Below are positions 8,229 to 16,060 of a DNA stretch of 64,000 nt, one piece after another (the first letter of the stretch is position 1; every line of letters starts with the position of its first letter). The notes below the pieces were generated by a model. The model had not been told where the DNA came from and searched no databases. It saw nothing but the letters and a program-made list of their open reading frames with translations. The position numbers and the translations under genes are program-made. The DNA comes from Lentzea albidocapillata (GTDB lineage: Bacteria > Actinomycetota > Actinomycetes > Mycobacteriales > Pseudonocardiaceae). The stretch is from the NCBI RefSeq assembly GCF_000719115.1, contig NZ_JOEA01000001.1:62001-126000 (forward strand), read 5' to 3'.

Positions 8229-8336
8229 GCGTCTACCCTATGTGTCGCTCGCCACGGGGGCGCGCAAGGCCCGTTCGGGCTGATCGGTATCCTCCACCAC
8301 GCGGTGTCAGCGGCTCGGGGGCGCCGCGACTGCGAG

Positions 8337-8411
8337 GGGGCAGTAGCTCAGTTGGTCAGAGCAGCGGACTCATAATCCGTCAGGTCGTGGGTTCGAGCCC
8401 CACCTGCCCCA
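8337..8411 (+). tRNA. tRNA with CAT anticodon (Met, or Ile2 if lysidine-modified)
   Basis: The acceptor GGGGCAG (8337-8343) pairs with CTGCCCC (8404-8410), with discriminator A and an encoded CCA just after (8412-8414). D arm GCTC/GAGC, anticodon loop TCATAAT (anticodon CAT) and T loop TTCGAGC are all present. It lacks initiator features. Elongator Met and Ile2 cannot be told apart with certainty from sequence alone. Confidence 0.93.
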
Positions 8412-8488
8412 CCACCTCCACCAGGTCAAATCGCGTGCGGACGCGGCTCTTCGGTGCGTAGGGTGCGCGAGACCAAAGGGGGTGCGGC

Positions 8489-9220
8489 ATGACGAAGCTG
8501 AACCAGATCATCGCGGTGGAGAAGAGTGTCAAGGGGGGCACGCTCCGGGACCTCACCGACGCTCACCACGGGTTGCAGAAGCCCGCGCTGCTGGCCGGCA
8601 TCTCCCGGACGTACCAGCCGAAGGACGAGGACGGCGAGGTGCTGCCGCCGGAGTCCACGCGCGTGCAGATCAAAGCCGAGGACGTGCTGCGGAAGACCGC
8701 AGCCGTGATGACCCGGCTCTTCGACGTCACGGCGACCAAGGACTGGGCCAACTGCGTCGCGAAGGCCGATGTGGTGGTCGACGGGCAGACGTTGCTCCGC
8801 GACGTGCCGGTGTCGTACCTGTTGTTCCTCGAGAAGCAGCTGACCGACCTGCACACCTTCGTGAAGAAGCTGCCCCTGCTGGACGCGGCCGAGGACTGGA
8901 ACTTCGACGAGTCCGCCGACTACTGGCGCACCGAGCAGGTCCGGACCATCCGCACCAAGAAGGTGCCGCGCAACCACGTCAAGGCCGAGGCCACGGAGAA
9001 GCACCCGGCGCAGGTCGAGGTGTACTACGAGGACATCCCGGTGGGGTACTGGACCACGGTGAAGTTCTCCGGTGCGCTGCCTGCCCGGCGGGTCAACGAG
9101 CTCGTCGACCGGGTCGAGAAGCTCCAGCACGCGGTGAAGTTCGCCCGCGAGGAAGCCAACGGCCTGGAGATCACCGACCAGCGCGTCGGTGAGGTGGTCT
9201 TCGACTACCTCTTCCGCTAG
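8489..9220 (+). CDS. Conserved actinobacterial protein of unknown function beside tRNA-like array
   Basis: The 243-aa, charged, probably cytosolic protein starts at ATG 8489 after a strong GGGGGTG Shine-Dalgarno. It has a KLNQIIAVEKSVKGG opening, a helical middle (LLFLEKQLTDLHTFVKKLP) and a basic EQVRTIRTKKVPRNH stretch that could touch nucleic acid. I recognise it as a widespread actinobacterial and phage hypothetical family but know no function. It lies between the CAT tRNA and two permuted tRNA-like modules. That placement suggests, but does not show, an RNA-related role. Two hairpins follow its stop codon. Confidence 0.75.
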   Translation: MTKLNQIIAVEKSVKGGTLRDLTDAHHGLQKPALLAGISRTYQPKDEDGEVLPPESTRVQIKAEDVLRKTAAVMTRLFDVTATKDWANCVAKADVVVDGQTLLRDVPVSYLLFLEKQLTDLHTFVKKLPLLDAAEDWNFDESADYWRTEQVRTIRTKKVPRNHVKAEATEKHPAQVEVYYEDIPVGYWTTVKFSGALPARRVNELVDRVEKLQHAVKFAREEANGLEITDQRVGEVVFDYLFR

Positions 9221-9230
9221 CGTCCACAGA

Positions 9231-9275
9231 CTCCCCCGCTGGAGCGCGGGGGTGCGCTCCCTTCAGGGAGCGTGA
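9231..9275 (+). terminator. Two tandem hairpins after the conserved protein gene
   Basis: The first hairpin pairs CCCCCGC with GCGGGGG (about 9233-9252). The second pairs CGCTCCC with GGGAGCG around a TTCA loop (about 9255-9272). Neither has a T tract, which is usual for actinomycete terminators. They could instead belong to the processing region of the tRNA-like transcript that follows. Confidence 0.5.
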
Positions 9276-9301
9276 AAGCTGAAACTGAAACGTCAGCCTG
9301 A

Positions 9302-9387
9302 ACCACTCGGTCCCAAGTGGAGGTTCGAATCCTCCTCCCGGCACCATCACGCCGGGGTAGCCCAATCGGTAGAGGCAAGCCGGGATC
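9302..9387 (+). other. tRNA-like module 1, halves in permuted (3' then 5') order
   Basis: A tRNA 3' half comes first: T stem GGAGG/CCTCC (9319-9323 with 9331-9335) around TTCGAAT, then acceptor strand TCCCGGC (9336-9342) and ACCA. After TCAC a tRNA 5' half follows: acceptor GCCGGGG (9351-9357), TA, then a D arm. The two acceptor strands pair over seven positions (one G-T). GCCGGG (9379-9384) can pair with CTCGGT (9306-9311) as an anticodon stem with two wobbles. In normal linear order no cloverleaf forms. Anticodon and function cannot be read. Confidence 0.6.
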
Positions 9388-9456
9388 AAACTCAGACTCT
9401 CGCTCCAGACTCAGCATTTCCGCCGAACGCCAGATCACTCGAGACCGGACAAGACT

Positions 9457-9560
9457 CGCCGAGGTGCAGGTTCGAATCCTGCTGGCCGCTCCACTCATGC
9501 GGCCGTAGCTCAACGGAAGAGCGCGGCGACCTAAGGACTGATCCGACTCTTAAACGTCGC
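9457..9560 (+). other. tRNA-like module 2, halves in permuted order
   Basis: The 3' half has the anticodon strand CGCCG (9457-9461), variable AGGT, T arm GCAGG-TTCGAAT-CCTGC (9466-9482), acceptor TGGCCGC (9483-9489), T and CCA. After CTCAT the 5' half has acceptor GCGGCCG (9499-9505), TA, D stem GCTC/GAGC and anticodon strand CGGCG (9524-9528). All four helices close when the halves are permuted: acceptor 7 bp with one G-T, D 4, anticodon 5, T 5. The sequence after 9528 also forms a GCGAC/GTCGC hairpin (9526-9530 with 9556-9560). It is either a permuted tRNA-like gene or a tRNA fragment array. Confidence 0.65.
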
Positions 9561-9586
9561 TGGTGTGCGCAAATGGGCGGCAAAAC

Positions 9587-9617
9587 GGGGCCCTGGACTG
9601 GACATGTCCGGGGCCCC
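9587..9617. terminator. Strong bidirectional hairpin
   Basis: GGGGCCCTGGAC (9587-9598) pairs with GTCCGGGGCCCC (9606-9617) over 12 positions with one G-T. It separates the tRNA-like array (rightward) from the convergent TetR gene (leftward, ending at 9630) and can serve both. Confidence 0.8.
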
Positions 9618-9629
9618 ACCCGCGTTTCG

Positions 9630-10184
9630 CTATGCGCGCAGGCCTTCTACGTAGATCGACAGGAAGCGCCGCCACTCGCCGGGAGAATCGCGGATCACCT
9701 GGGCCATCGCCCTGGTCAACGTTGCCAGGTCGGCGATCGAGTAGTCGGCGCGCAGTACGCCTGCCGCCATGGCGCGGTCGATCAGGATTCCCGCGTGGCC
9801 GGCCCCGCGGTGACAGGCCGAGACCACCTCGGGGGCGTTCGGCAGGTCGCGGGCCAGCACGTCGTTGAGGCCCCGATCCTCCGCCTGCAACGCGTAGAGG
9901 TCGTCCAGATAGCCGGCGAAGGCCTGCCAGGGGTCCGGTTCGGTCAGGGCCTTGTCGCCGATGACGTCCAGGGCGGCGAGGCGCTGCGGGAAGATCTGCG
10001 CCACGAAATCGTCGCGGGTCGGGAAGTGCTTGTAGAGCGTGCCGATGCTGACCTCGGCCCTGCGCGCGATGTGTTCCAGGGGCACGTCGAGGCCGCGTTC
10101 CGCGAACAGTTCCGTGGCCGCTACCAGCAGCTTGTCCCGGTTGCGTGCCGCGTCCGCACGCAGGGGCCTCGACGCGGTGACCAT
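9630..10184 (-). CDS. TetR/AcrR-family transcriptional regulator
   Basis: The 184-aa protein has an N-terminal TetR helix-turn-helix (residues ~12-58, with LFAERGLDVPLEHIARRAEVSIGTLYKHF split over two helices) and an unclassified ligand-binding C-terminal domain. The gene is divergent from an SDR gene. The 111-bp gap holds two copies of the palindrome TCGAGG-N4-CCTCGA, the likely operators for self-regulation and repression of the SDR gene. Inducer unknown. Confidence 0.93.
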   Translation of the reverse strand: MVTASRPLRADAARNRDKLLVAATELFAERGLDVPLEHIARRAEVSIGTLYKHFPTRDDFVAQIFPQRLAALDVIGDKALTEPDPWQAFAGYLDDLYALQAEDRGLNDVLARDLPNAPEVVSACHRGAGHAGILIDRAMAAGVLRADYSIADLATLTRAMAQVIRDSPGEWRRFLSIYVEGLRA

Positions 10185-10210
10185 GCGGCGGATCCTACTC
10201 GGGCGTTAAG

Positions 10211-10270
10211 TCGAGGGTGCCCTCGAATTCTGTGGTAGCGTCGGCGGGCGTAAGTCGAGGGTCGCCTCGA
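10211..10270. promoter_or_regulatory. Two palindromic operators for the TetR regulator
   Basis: TCGAGG-GTGC-CCTCGA lies at 10211-10226 and TCGAGG-GTCG-CCTCGA at 10255-10270. Both are preceded by TAAG and followed by AATT, so a 20-plus-bp unit is repeated 44 bp apart. Sites of this form between a TetR gene and its divergent neighbour are normally TetR operators. Binding is inferred. Confidence 0.75.
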
Positions 10271-10295
10271 ATTAGCGTTCGGAAGGACGAAACCC

Positions 10296-10997
10296 ATGTC
10301 TCCCACCGCTGTTGTGCTCGGCGTCGGTCCTGGGCTCGGCATGTCCATCGCGCACCGCTTCGGGCGTGAGGGCTACGACGTCGTGCTGCTCTCGCGGCGC
10401 GGTGATCGGCACGGCGACTACCTGAAGTCTCTTGCCGCGGCCGGCGTGCACGGGCGGGCATTCGCCGTCGACGTCCGTGACCGCGAGCAGCTGCTGTCCA
10501 CTTTGGACGAGATCGGTCCGGTGGACGTCGTGTACTACGGGCCCGGCGCCACCGATCTGAACGACGCGCCCGGTGAGATCACGTCGGCCACGTCCGACGA
10601 CGCGCGTGCCGCCATGGATTGGCTCTACCCGGCCATCGACGTCGTCCAGCGCGTGCTGCCGGGCGTCGTCGAGCGCGGGGGCGGCCTACTGTTCGCCGGC
10701 GGGCTGAGCGCGGTGCAGCCGATGCCGATGCTCGGTGCGCTCGCGCTGACGAGTGCCGCGTTGCGCAACTACGCGGTGACGCTGAACGCGGCGCTGGCAG
10801 AGAAGGGCGTGTACGCGGGCACGCTCACCATCGGTGGCGTGGTTGAACGTGGCGACATCCACCAGACGGTGAAGTCCATGCCCGGGCGGTTCGGCTCCCT
10901 GGCCGGCCACACCCTCGACCCGGACGACATCGCCGAGACCGCGTGGCAGATGTTCGTGCAGCGGGACCGCGCGGAGGAGGTGTTCTCGGTGCTCTAG
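10296..10997 (+). CDS. SDR-fold oxidoreductase-like protein lacking the catalytic Tyr/Lys
   Basis: The 233-aa protein is a short-chain dehydrogenase/reductase by fold. It has the cofactor loop GVGPGLGMS at the N-terminus, an RR pair after beta-2 that could favour NADP, and VDVRDR at the adenine contact. The catalytic region is odd: where YxxxK is expected the sequence reads LALTSAALRNYA, so the catalytic Tyr and Lys are missing. It may bind a dinucleotide without classical catalysis, or use other residues. The ATG follows a GGAAGGACG ribosome site. It is divergently controlled with the TetR gene and overlaps the AraC gene by 4 bp at its end. Confidence 0.8.
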   Translation: MSPTAVVLGVGPGLGMSIAHRFGREGYDVVLLSRRGDRHGDYLKSLAAAGVHGRAFAVDVRDREQLLSTLDEIGPVDVVYYGPGATDLNDAPGEITSATSDDARAAMDWLYPAIDVVQRVLPGVVERGGGLLFAGGLSAVQPMPMLGALALTSAALRNYAVTLNAALAEKGVYAGTLTIGGVVERGDIHQTVKSMPGRFGSLAGHTLDPDDIAETAWQMFVQRDRAEEVFSVL

Positions 10998-11725
10998 AGG
11001 TACGAACCGGGGGTGTGGCCGAGCGAGCGGCGGAACACGTCGATGAACGCGCTCGCGGTGGCGAATCCGCACTGCAGGGCGACGGCGGTGACGGGCTGGC
11101 CCTCGGCGAGCAGGCGCAGGGCGTGGTAGAGCCGCACCTGCGTGCGCCACTGGGGGAAGGTCATGCCCATTTCGTCGCGGAACAGCCTGGTCAGCGTCCT
11201 GCCGCTCGCGCCGGCCTCGCGGCCGAGCGCTTCGAGACCGCGTGTGTCCGAGGGGTCGGTCTCGAGCGTCGCGCAGACCGCCGCGAGCCTGGGGTCGTGG
11301 GCGGCGGGAACGCGCACCGGTCGTTCGGACGCGGTGGCCAGTTGGTCGAGCAGTACCGCGCGCATTCGTTTGCCTGCAGGGGTTTCTCGGTCGGTGAGCT
11401 CTGTGTAGGTGATGAGCAGCTCACGTAGCAGAGGAGAGACGGCGAGTGCCGTCGGCTCGTGGAGCTTCAGGGGGTTCTGCGTGAGCCCGAGGAAATGCAG
11501 CCGTGTGACGCCGTACGCGCGATGTGAATGCACGGCACCGGACGGGATCCACAACGCACGGTGCGCGGGCGCGATCCAGCGTGACGTCTCCGTGTGTACG
11601 GCCACGACGCCACGGCTGGCGTAGACGATCTGGTGCTCGTCGTGCCAGTGCGCGGTGACACCACTGGCGGCCGCCAGGTCGCGGCTCGTGGTCGGCGCCG
11701 CCGGCAGATGGCGAGAATTCGACAT
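10994..11725 (-). CDS. AraC-family transcriptional regulator
   Basis: This 243-aa protein has an N-terminal cupin-like sensor (HWHDEHQIVYASRGVV, typical of AraC regulators) and two C-terminal helix-turn-helices (LEALGREAGASGRTLTRLF, then the second HTH ending FRRSLGHTPGSYL). The ATG at 11725 matches the natural N-terminus (MSNSRHLP). The frame stays open to 12832, but that part is antisense to the MFS gene and is not coding. It is divergent from an MFS exporter gene, which it probably controls. Confidence 0.9.
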   Translation of the reverse strand: MSNSRHLPAAPTTSRDLAAASGVTAHWHDEHQIVYASRGVVAVHTETSRWIAPAHRALWIPSGAVHSHRAYGVTRLHFLGLTQNPLKLHEPTALAVSPLLRELLITYTELTDRETPAGKRMRAVLLDQLATASERPVRVPAAHDPRLAAVCATLETDPSDTRGLEALGREAGASGRTLTRLFRDEMGMTFPQWRTQVRLYHALRLLAEGQPVTAVALQCGFATASAFIDVFRRSLGHTPGSYL

Positions 11726-11779
11726 ACATCGGCAGAATATCGGAATCGCGAACGCGCTGGCGGGCGCGACGATCGGTGC

Positions 11780-12913
11780 GTGGACAACTCTCGCCGGCGG
11801 ATGTCGGTCCTGGTCGCCGGGCACGCGGTGAACGACCTCTACCAGGGTGCCGTGCCGGCCGTCGTGCCGTTCCTGGTGCTCGAACGCGACTACAGCTACG
11901 TCGCGGCGGCCGGCATCACGGTCGCCGCGACGTTGCTGTCGTCGGTCGTGCAGCCACTGTTCGGGGTGTTGACCGATCGGCGGCCCATGCCGTGGCTGGT
12001 TCCTCTCGGCATGACGCTCGCCGGCGTGGGCATCGGCTTGTCCGGCCTGAGTGACTCGTACCTGCTGACGTGGCTCGCGATCGCGTTGTCGGGCCTCGGT
12101 GTCGCCGCGTACCACCCCGAAGCCGCCCGTCTCGCGCGTCGCGTCGCGCAGGATAGCCACGTCGGCATGAGCTGGTTCGCGGTAGGCGGCAACGTCGGGT
12201 TCGCCCTGGGCCCTGTGCTCGTCACACCGGTGCTGGCGTTCGGAGGGCTCGCGTGGAGTCCGTTGCTCGCGGTTCCCGCGCTGGTGGGAGGCGCGTTGAC
12301 GACGGTGGCGCTGCGAGGGGTGCACGGCGCTGCCTCCGCGGGCCAGGTTTCGGCGGGCCGTGACGACTGGGGCCAGTTCAGCAGGCTGACGGTGGTGATC
12401 GTCGCGCGTTCGATGGTGACGTTCGGGCTCGGCACGTTCCTCGCGATCTGGGTGACCGGCCGCGTCGGCGGCGGCCCGGCGGCCGGAGCGGCGGCGCTGG
12501 TCGTGCTGTTCGGAGCCGGTGCCGCGAGCACGTTGCTCGGCGGCGTGCTGGCCGGACGGTTCGGGCGCGTGCGTGTCCTGCAGGTGTCCTATGCGGTCGC
12601 GGTGCCCGCGGTCGCCGGAGTCGCGTTGGTGCCCGGTCCGGCCGTGTATCTGACGGTGGCGCTCACGGCCGTGGCGCTGTACGTGCCGTTCTCGCTGCAC
12701 GTCACCCTCGGCCAGGACTACTTGCCCAACCGCCTCGGCACCGCCGGCGGCGTCACGCTCGGCCTCGCGGTCAGCATCGGCGGCCTGGGCTCTCCGGTCG
12801 TCGGCGCCATCGCAGGCGTGTGGAACCTCCAATGGGGCCTGCTGTCTCTCGTAGTGCTGCCCATCGTCGCGTGGGTGGCAGCACGCGGCTTGCGCTCGCC
12901 CGTGCGCGTCTAG
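11780..12913 (+). CDS. MFS transporter, fosmidomycin-resistance (Fsr)-like
   Basis: The ~377-aa integral membrane protein with about 12 hydrophobic segments has the N-terminal pattern LVAGHAVNDLYQGAVPAVVPF typical of Fsr/YnfM-type exporters, and GVLTDRRP as the loop 2-3 motif. Such proteins export drugs or small metabolites by proton antiport. The start is uncertain: GTG 11780 or ATG 11801; the reading frame further upstream overlaps the divergent AraC gene. The AraC regulator and this exporter form a divergent pair. Confidence 0.85.
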   Translation: MDNSRRRMSVLVAGHAVNDLYQGAVPAVVPFLVLERDYSYVAAAGITVAATLLSSVVQPLFGVLTDRRPMPWLVPLGMTLAGVGIGLSGLSDSYLLTWLAIALSGLGVAAYHPEAARLARRVAQDSHVGMSWFAVGGNVGFALGPVLVTPVLAFGGLAWSPLLAVPALVGGALTTVALRGVHGAASAGQVSAGRDDWGQFSRLTVVIVARSMVTFGLGTFLAIWVTGRVGGGPAAGAAALVVLFGAGAASTLLGGVLAGRFGRVRVLQVSYAVAVPAVAGVALVPGPAVYLTVALTAVALYVPFSLHVTLGQDYLPNRLGTAGGVTLGLAVSIGGLGSPVVGAIAGVWNLQWGLLSLVVLPIVAWVAARGLRSPVRV

Positions 12914-12960
12914 GGCCTGGCTCGATGCGCGCTCTAGCCCGTGTGACTACCGTGGAGCGC

Positions 12961-13821
12961 GTGCGAGTGGCGACCTGGAACGTGAACTCCGTCAAGCAAC
13001 GCGTACCCCGCCTGCTGCCGTGGCTGGACCAACGGCAGCCGGATGTCGTGTGCCTGCAGGAGACCAAGCTGGCCGACGACGCCTTCACCACGTTGCTGAG
13101 CGACGCCCTGAAGGAACGCGGTTACGAGTTCGCCCTGTTCGGCGAGACGCAGTGGAACGGCGTGGCCATCCTCTCCCGCGTGGGCCTGGACGACGTCGCA
13201 GTAGGCGTAGCTGGCGCACCGGGCTTTCCACACGTCGAGGCCCGCGCCGTAGCCGCAACGTGCGGCGGCGTGCGCGTTCATTCGCTGTACGTGCCCAACG
13301 GCCGTGAGCCGGAGTCGGACCACTACAAGTACAAGCTGGAGTGGTTGGCAGCACTGCGCGACGTGCTGGAGACAGGCCCTTCGGACGCGCTGGTGTGCGG
13401 CGACATCAACATCGCGCCCACCGACGCCGACCTGTTCGACCCCGAGGCCTACATCGGCCAGACCCACGTCACCGAACCCGAACGCGCCGCATTGCAGGCC
13501 ATCGAAGCGTTGGGGTTCCACGACGTCGTGCGCGACCGGTGGCCCACCGAGCGCATCTTCAGCTACTGGGACTACCGGGCCGGCATGTTCCACCGCGACC
13601 TCGGCATGCGGATCGACCTGATCCTCGCGTCCAGTTCCGTCGCGCCGCGGGCCAAGGCCGCGTGGATCGACCGGCACGCGCGCAAGGGGACCGGACCCAG
13701 CGATCACGCGCCGGTGATCGTGGACCTGGACGAGGCGCCGGACGGGGACATCGGGCCCGTGGTGCCGCCGCCTTCGTCGCCGGGCGTGAAGAAGAAGGTC
13801 AAGCTCCCGCAGGCGAAGTGA
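12961..13821 (+). CDS. xth: Exodeoxyribonuclease III
   Basis: This is a 286-aa AP endonuclease/3'-5' exonuclease of the Xth family for base-excision repair. It has the N-terminal ATWNVNSVKQR, catalytic QETKLAD (Glu metal ligand), YVPNGRE, GDINIAPTD (Asp and Asn) and the C-terminal SDHAPV (catalytic His). The start is GTG 12961, the usual MRVATWN-type beginning, with a TACCGT -10 at 12948-12953 exactly 7 nt before it, so leaderless. Longer frames upstream are not needed. The C-terminus adds a short Pro/Lys-rich tail. Confidence 0.93.
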   Translation: MRVATWNVNSVKQRVPRLLPWLDQRQPDVVCLQETKLADDAFTTLLSDALKERGYEFALFGETQWNGVAILSRVGLDDVAVGVAGAPGFPHVEARAVAATCGGVRVHSLYVPNGREPESDHYKYKLEWLAALRDVLETGPSDALVCGDINIAPTDADLFDPEAYIGQTHVTEPERAALQAIEALGFHDVVRDRWPTERIFSYWDYRAGMFHRDLGMRIDLILASSSVAPRAKAAWIDRHARKGTGPSDHAPVIVDLDEAPDGDIGPVVPPPSSPGVKKKVKLPQAK

Positions 13822-13824
13822 TCG

Positions 13825-14694
13825 TCATAGGGTTATCCCGCGCACGGCCGCCGCCTGCGTCATCGGGCGCATCCGGTCCCACACCCGCTCCGACTTCAGC
13901 TCCTCCGCCGCACGCACCGCCCGCGTCCCCACGGTCTGGCCCTCATCGAAGTCGCCGTCGAGGAAGTGGCACGTGGCCAGCGAGATCAGGCAGAACGTCC
14001 GGCTGCGCGCCATCGCCGGGCCGAAGTTCTCGATCGCCGAGCGCAACGCGGGAAGCGCGGCACGGGTGTCGCCGAGCTCGGTGTGGATCGTGCCGGTCAT
14101 CGCCGTCAGGTCGGTCTCGTCGTGGAACCGCGCCCAGTCGGGCACATGTGCCAGATCCGCGGAAGCGAACGAGTCCTGCGCTTTCCCCAACGCTCGCAAC
14201 GCCTCGGCGGAACGGGCCTGGTGCGCGTACGCCCACGCTTCGTTCGCGTACATGATGCTCGCAGCCAACGGCGCGAAGGCGCCCCTCTGGAAGTAAGCCA
14301 GCGCATCGCCCGGTGCGCCGTGATGCAGATGCACGCGCCCACGCCGATAAACGATGTTGGTGATCAGGTCTTCGTCGTGACGCGCGAAATCCAGCGCACG
14401 GTCGAAATGGTGGTACGCCGCCCCGACCTGACCGCTGTCGAACGACGTCCACCCGGCCAGGTTGTGCAAATCCGCGACCGCGGACAACAGGCGCGCCCGC
14501 ACCCCGTCCGAGGCTTCGGCGGCCAGCAGCTGCTGCGCCCAGTAGATCCGCACCACTACGGCGTCACGGCACGCCCCTCCGCCGTACTGATAGTCCACCG
14601 AACGCAGCGAACGGGTCTGCGACTCCAGCTGCTCCACATCGCTCGCACCGATGCGGCTGGAGTGCGGGGGAGGGAAGTACGCAGGATCCGCCAT
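13825..14694 (-). CDS. TPR regulator-like protein without a DNA-binding domain (paralogue 1)
   Basis: The 289-aa protein consists of TPR-like helices resembling the C-terminal part of XRE-TPR regulators of actinomycetes: the DYQYGGGACRD signature, ADLHNLAGWTSFD and the GRVHLHHG repeat. Full regulators carry an N-terminal XRE helix-turn-helix before this region; here translation begins just ahead of it. ATG 14694 has AGAGG 8 nt upstream. A paralogue with the same layout is at 24093-25052. It might act as a partner of a separate regulator. Its 3' end is 3 bp from the xth stop. Confidence 0.75.
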   Translation of the reverse strand: MADPAYFPPPHSSRIGASDVEQLESQTRSLRSVDYQYGGGACRDAVVVRIYWAQQLLAAEASDGVRARLLSAVADLHNLAGWTSFDSGQVGAAYHHFDRALDFARHDEDLITNIVYRRGRVHLHHGAPGDALAYFQRGAFAPLAASIMYANEAWAYAHQARSAEALRALGKAQDSFASADLAHVPDWARFHDETDLTAMTGTIHTELGDTRAALPALRSAIENFGPAMARSRTFCLISLATCHFLDGDFDEGQTVGTRAVRAAEELKSERVWDRMRPMTQAAAVRGITL

Positions 14695-14850
14695 GGAGTA
14701 CACCTCTGCGCCGCCGTTGGGTTCCGAGGGTAAGGCGCCCAGGTCCGGCTGAGAAGAGGTCCTGTGTCACCTGGAATTGTCCGAAAGTGGCGGTTAAGCA
14801 GGTAGTAATGCGGGTAGGCAGGACGAAAATCCAGGGGGCAGGATCTGTTT

Positions 14851-15090
14851 ATGAGGCGACGCGCGCACCTGCGGCTGGTGACCTCCTCCGAGCCAGAGGA
14901 CACGACGTTGACAGCGGTCCTCAAGGCCGAGGACCTGGCCGAGGAACTGGGCCTCGACCCCTGCTCACGGGTGACGTGCGCCCTGCATCGTTGCTGGCTG
15001 CACCAGTGTGTCGGCTCGTCGGAAGCGGCCGCGGACCGCCAGGTCCTCAGGGCCTACCGCACGAGCGTCGCGGCGACGTTCGCATACTAG
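14851..15090 (+). CDS. Small cysteine-periodic protein
   Basis: The 79-aa product has a basic N-terminus (MRRRAHLRLV) and a core CSRVTCALHRCWLHQC with four Cys at exact five-residue spacing plus two His, suggesting metal or iron-sulfur binding. AGGA lies 8 nt before the ATG, and third codon positions are G/C-rich as expected for a real gene. Related Pseudonocardiaceae proteins appear longer, with extra Cys pairs, so this may be a short form. It is divergent from the TPR protein, a neighbour seen for such genes. Function unknown. Confidence 0.6.
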   Translation: MRRRAHLRLVTSSEPEDTTLTAVLKAEDLAEELGLDPCSRVTCALHRCWLHQCVGSSEAAADRQVLRAYRTSVAATFAY

Positions 15091-15130
15091 GACGGCCAGT
15101 AGAGCCGCCACTCAGAACGACCCGGAAGCG

Positions 15131-15907
15131 TTAAGCCTGATGGGTGAAGGCGGCGGTCTCCGGAAGGTAGATCGGGGGCCGCCGGCTGTCCTGAGGCACG
15201 TCGAGCACCGACCAGATCACGTGCCGTCCACCCCCGGCCGGCGTCTCGCCCATCGTGAAGTTGCAGACGGCGATGGACGCGACGTTGTGCCGCATGATGT
15301 GCCACTGCTTGAGGTCGAAGCGTGCGGTCGTGCGTACGGCGACGGACAACTTGTTCCCACGCATGCGCAGCAGCAGTGCGAGAGGGCTGTCGTCCTCGAT
15401 GTGTGACACGAGCTCGACGGCCACCTGAGGTGCGACGTCCAACATCGACTGGATGCCCCACCGCTCACAGGCGCGTTCGGTGATCCGCTCGGCCACGTGG
15501 GGCAGGCAGCGGCACGTCGGCAGCGGCGCGTCCACCCGGTCCTCGTGCTTGAGCCGCTCGACCGCGGCCACCGCGGCGGAGGTCGTCGAGTACATCGGGA
15601 TGTGCCGGGGGAGCCCGCGCGACTCCAGCGTGGAGCGCAGCCGGTGATCACTGACGACGATGCTCAGCGAGATGCCCGGCCAGCGCACCGCGGACAGCCA
15701 CACGACGTCGAACAGCACGAGCAGCGCGGGAGACTCGGCGACGAGCTCGTCCAGCTCCACCACGACTCCGACGAGCTCCTTGGTGGCGTGGTCGAGCAAC
15801 ACGTCCTGCGCGCGCATGTACGTCGCCCAGTCGAGCCGTCCGCTGAACCGGACGACGAGTACGCCGTTCTGCTCCCGGACGTCGACCTCGAGGCTGCTAC
15901 CGGCCAT
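15131..15907 (-). CDS. STAS-domain protein with degenerate anti-sigma-like C-terminal region
   Basis: The 258-aa protein begins with a STAS-type domain (VLVVRFSGRLDWATYMRAQD through VVELDELVAESPALLVLFD), the fold of anti-sigma-factor antagonists. The remainder (from about residue 140) looks like a worn HATPase_c/anti-sigma kinase region; no clear N or G box can be seen. ATG 15907 is chosen; the frame continues 14 codons upstream. It could act in a partner-switching pathway. Moderately sure of the STAS domain, unsure of the rest. Confidence 0.65.
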   Translation of the reverse strand: MAGSSLEVDVREQNGVLVVRFSGRLDWATYMRAQDVLLDHATKELVGVVVELDELVAESPALLVLFDVVWLSAVRWPGISLSIVVSDHRLRSTLESRGLPRHIPMYSTTSAAVAAVERLKHEDRVDAPLPTCRCLPHVAERITERACERWGIQSMLDVAPQVAVELVSHIEDDSPLALLLRMRGNKLSVAVRTTARFDLKQWHIMRHNVASIAVCNFTMGETPAGGGRHVIWSVLDVPQDSRRPPIYLPETAAFTHQA

Positions 15908-16060
15908 GATCCCGTCCCCTCCCGCGGCCACGTCCCCCCAAGCCTTCAAGGCTGGCGAGGTGACCGCATGCGCCCTAGGGGGTAACTACCCGTGTTTCAG
16001 CGTTGGTACCTCCGGGGGACCGCATTGCAGCGGGAGATCGAGCAGACCTAGGGTGCCGCT

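Noticed and set aside
9217..9619. Minus-strand frames with RIRTCTS and QQDSNLHL-like segments
   Set aside because: These are translations of the antisense of tRNA T arms, a well-known annotation artefact.
11726..12832. Open minus-strand frame joined to the AraC gene
   Set aside because: Antisense to the MFS gene; low-complexity Arg/His-rich translation typical of shadow frames. Only the part from 11725 down is AraC.
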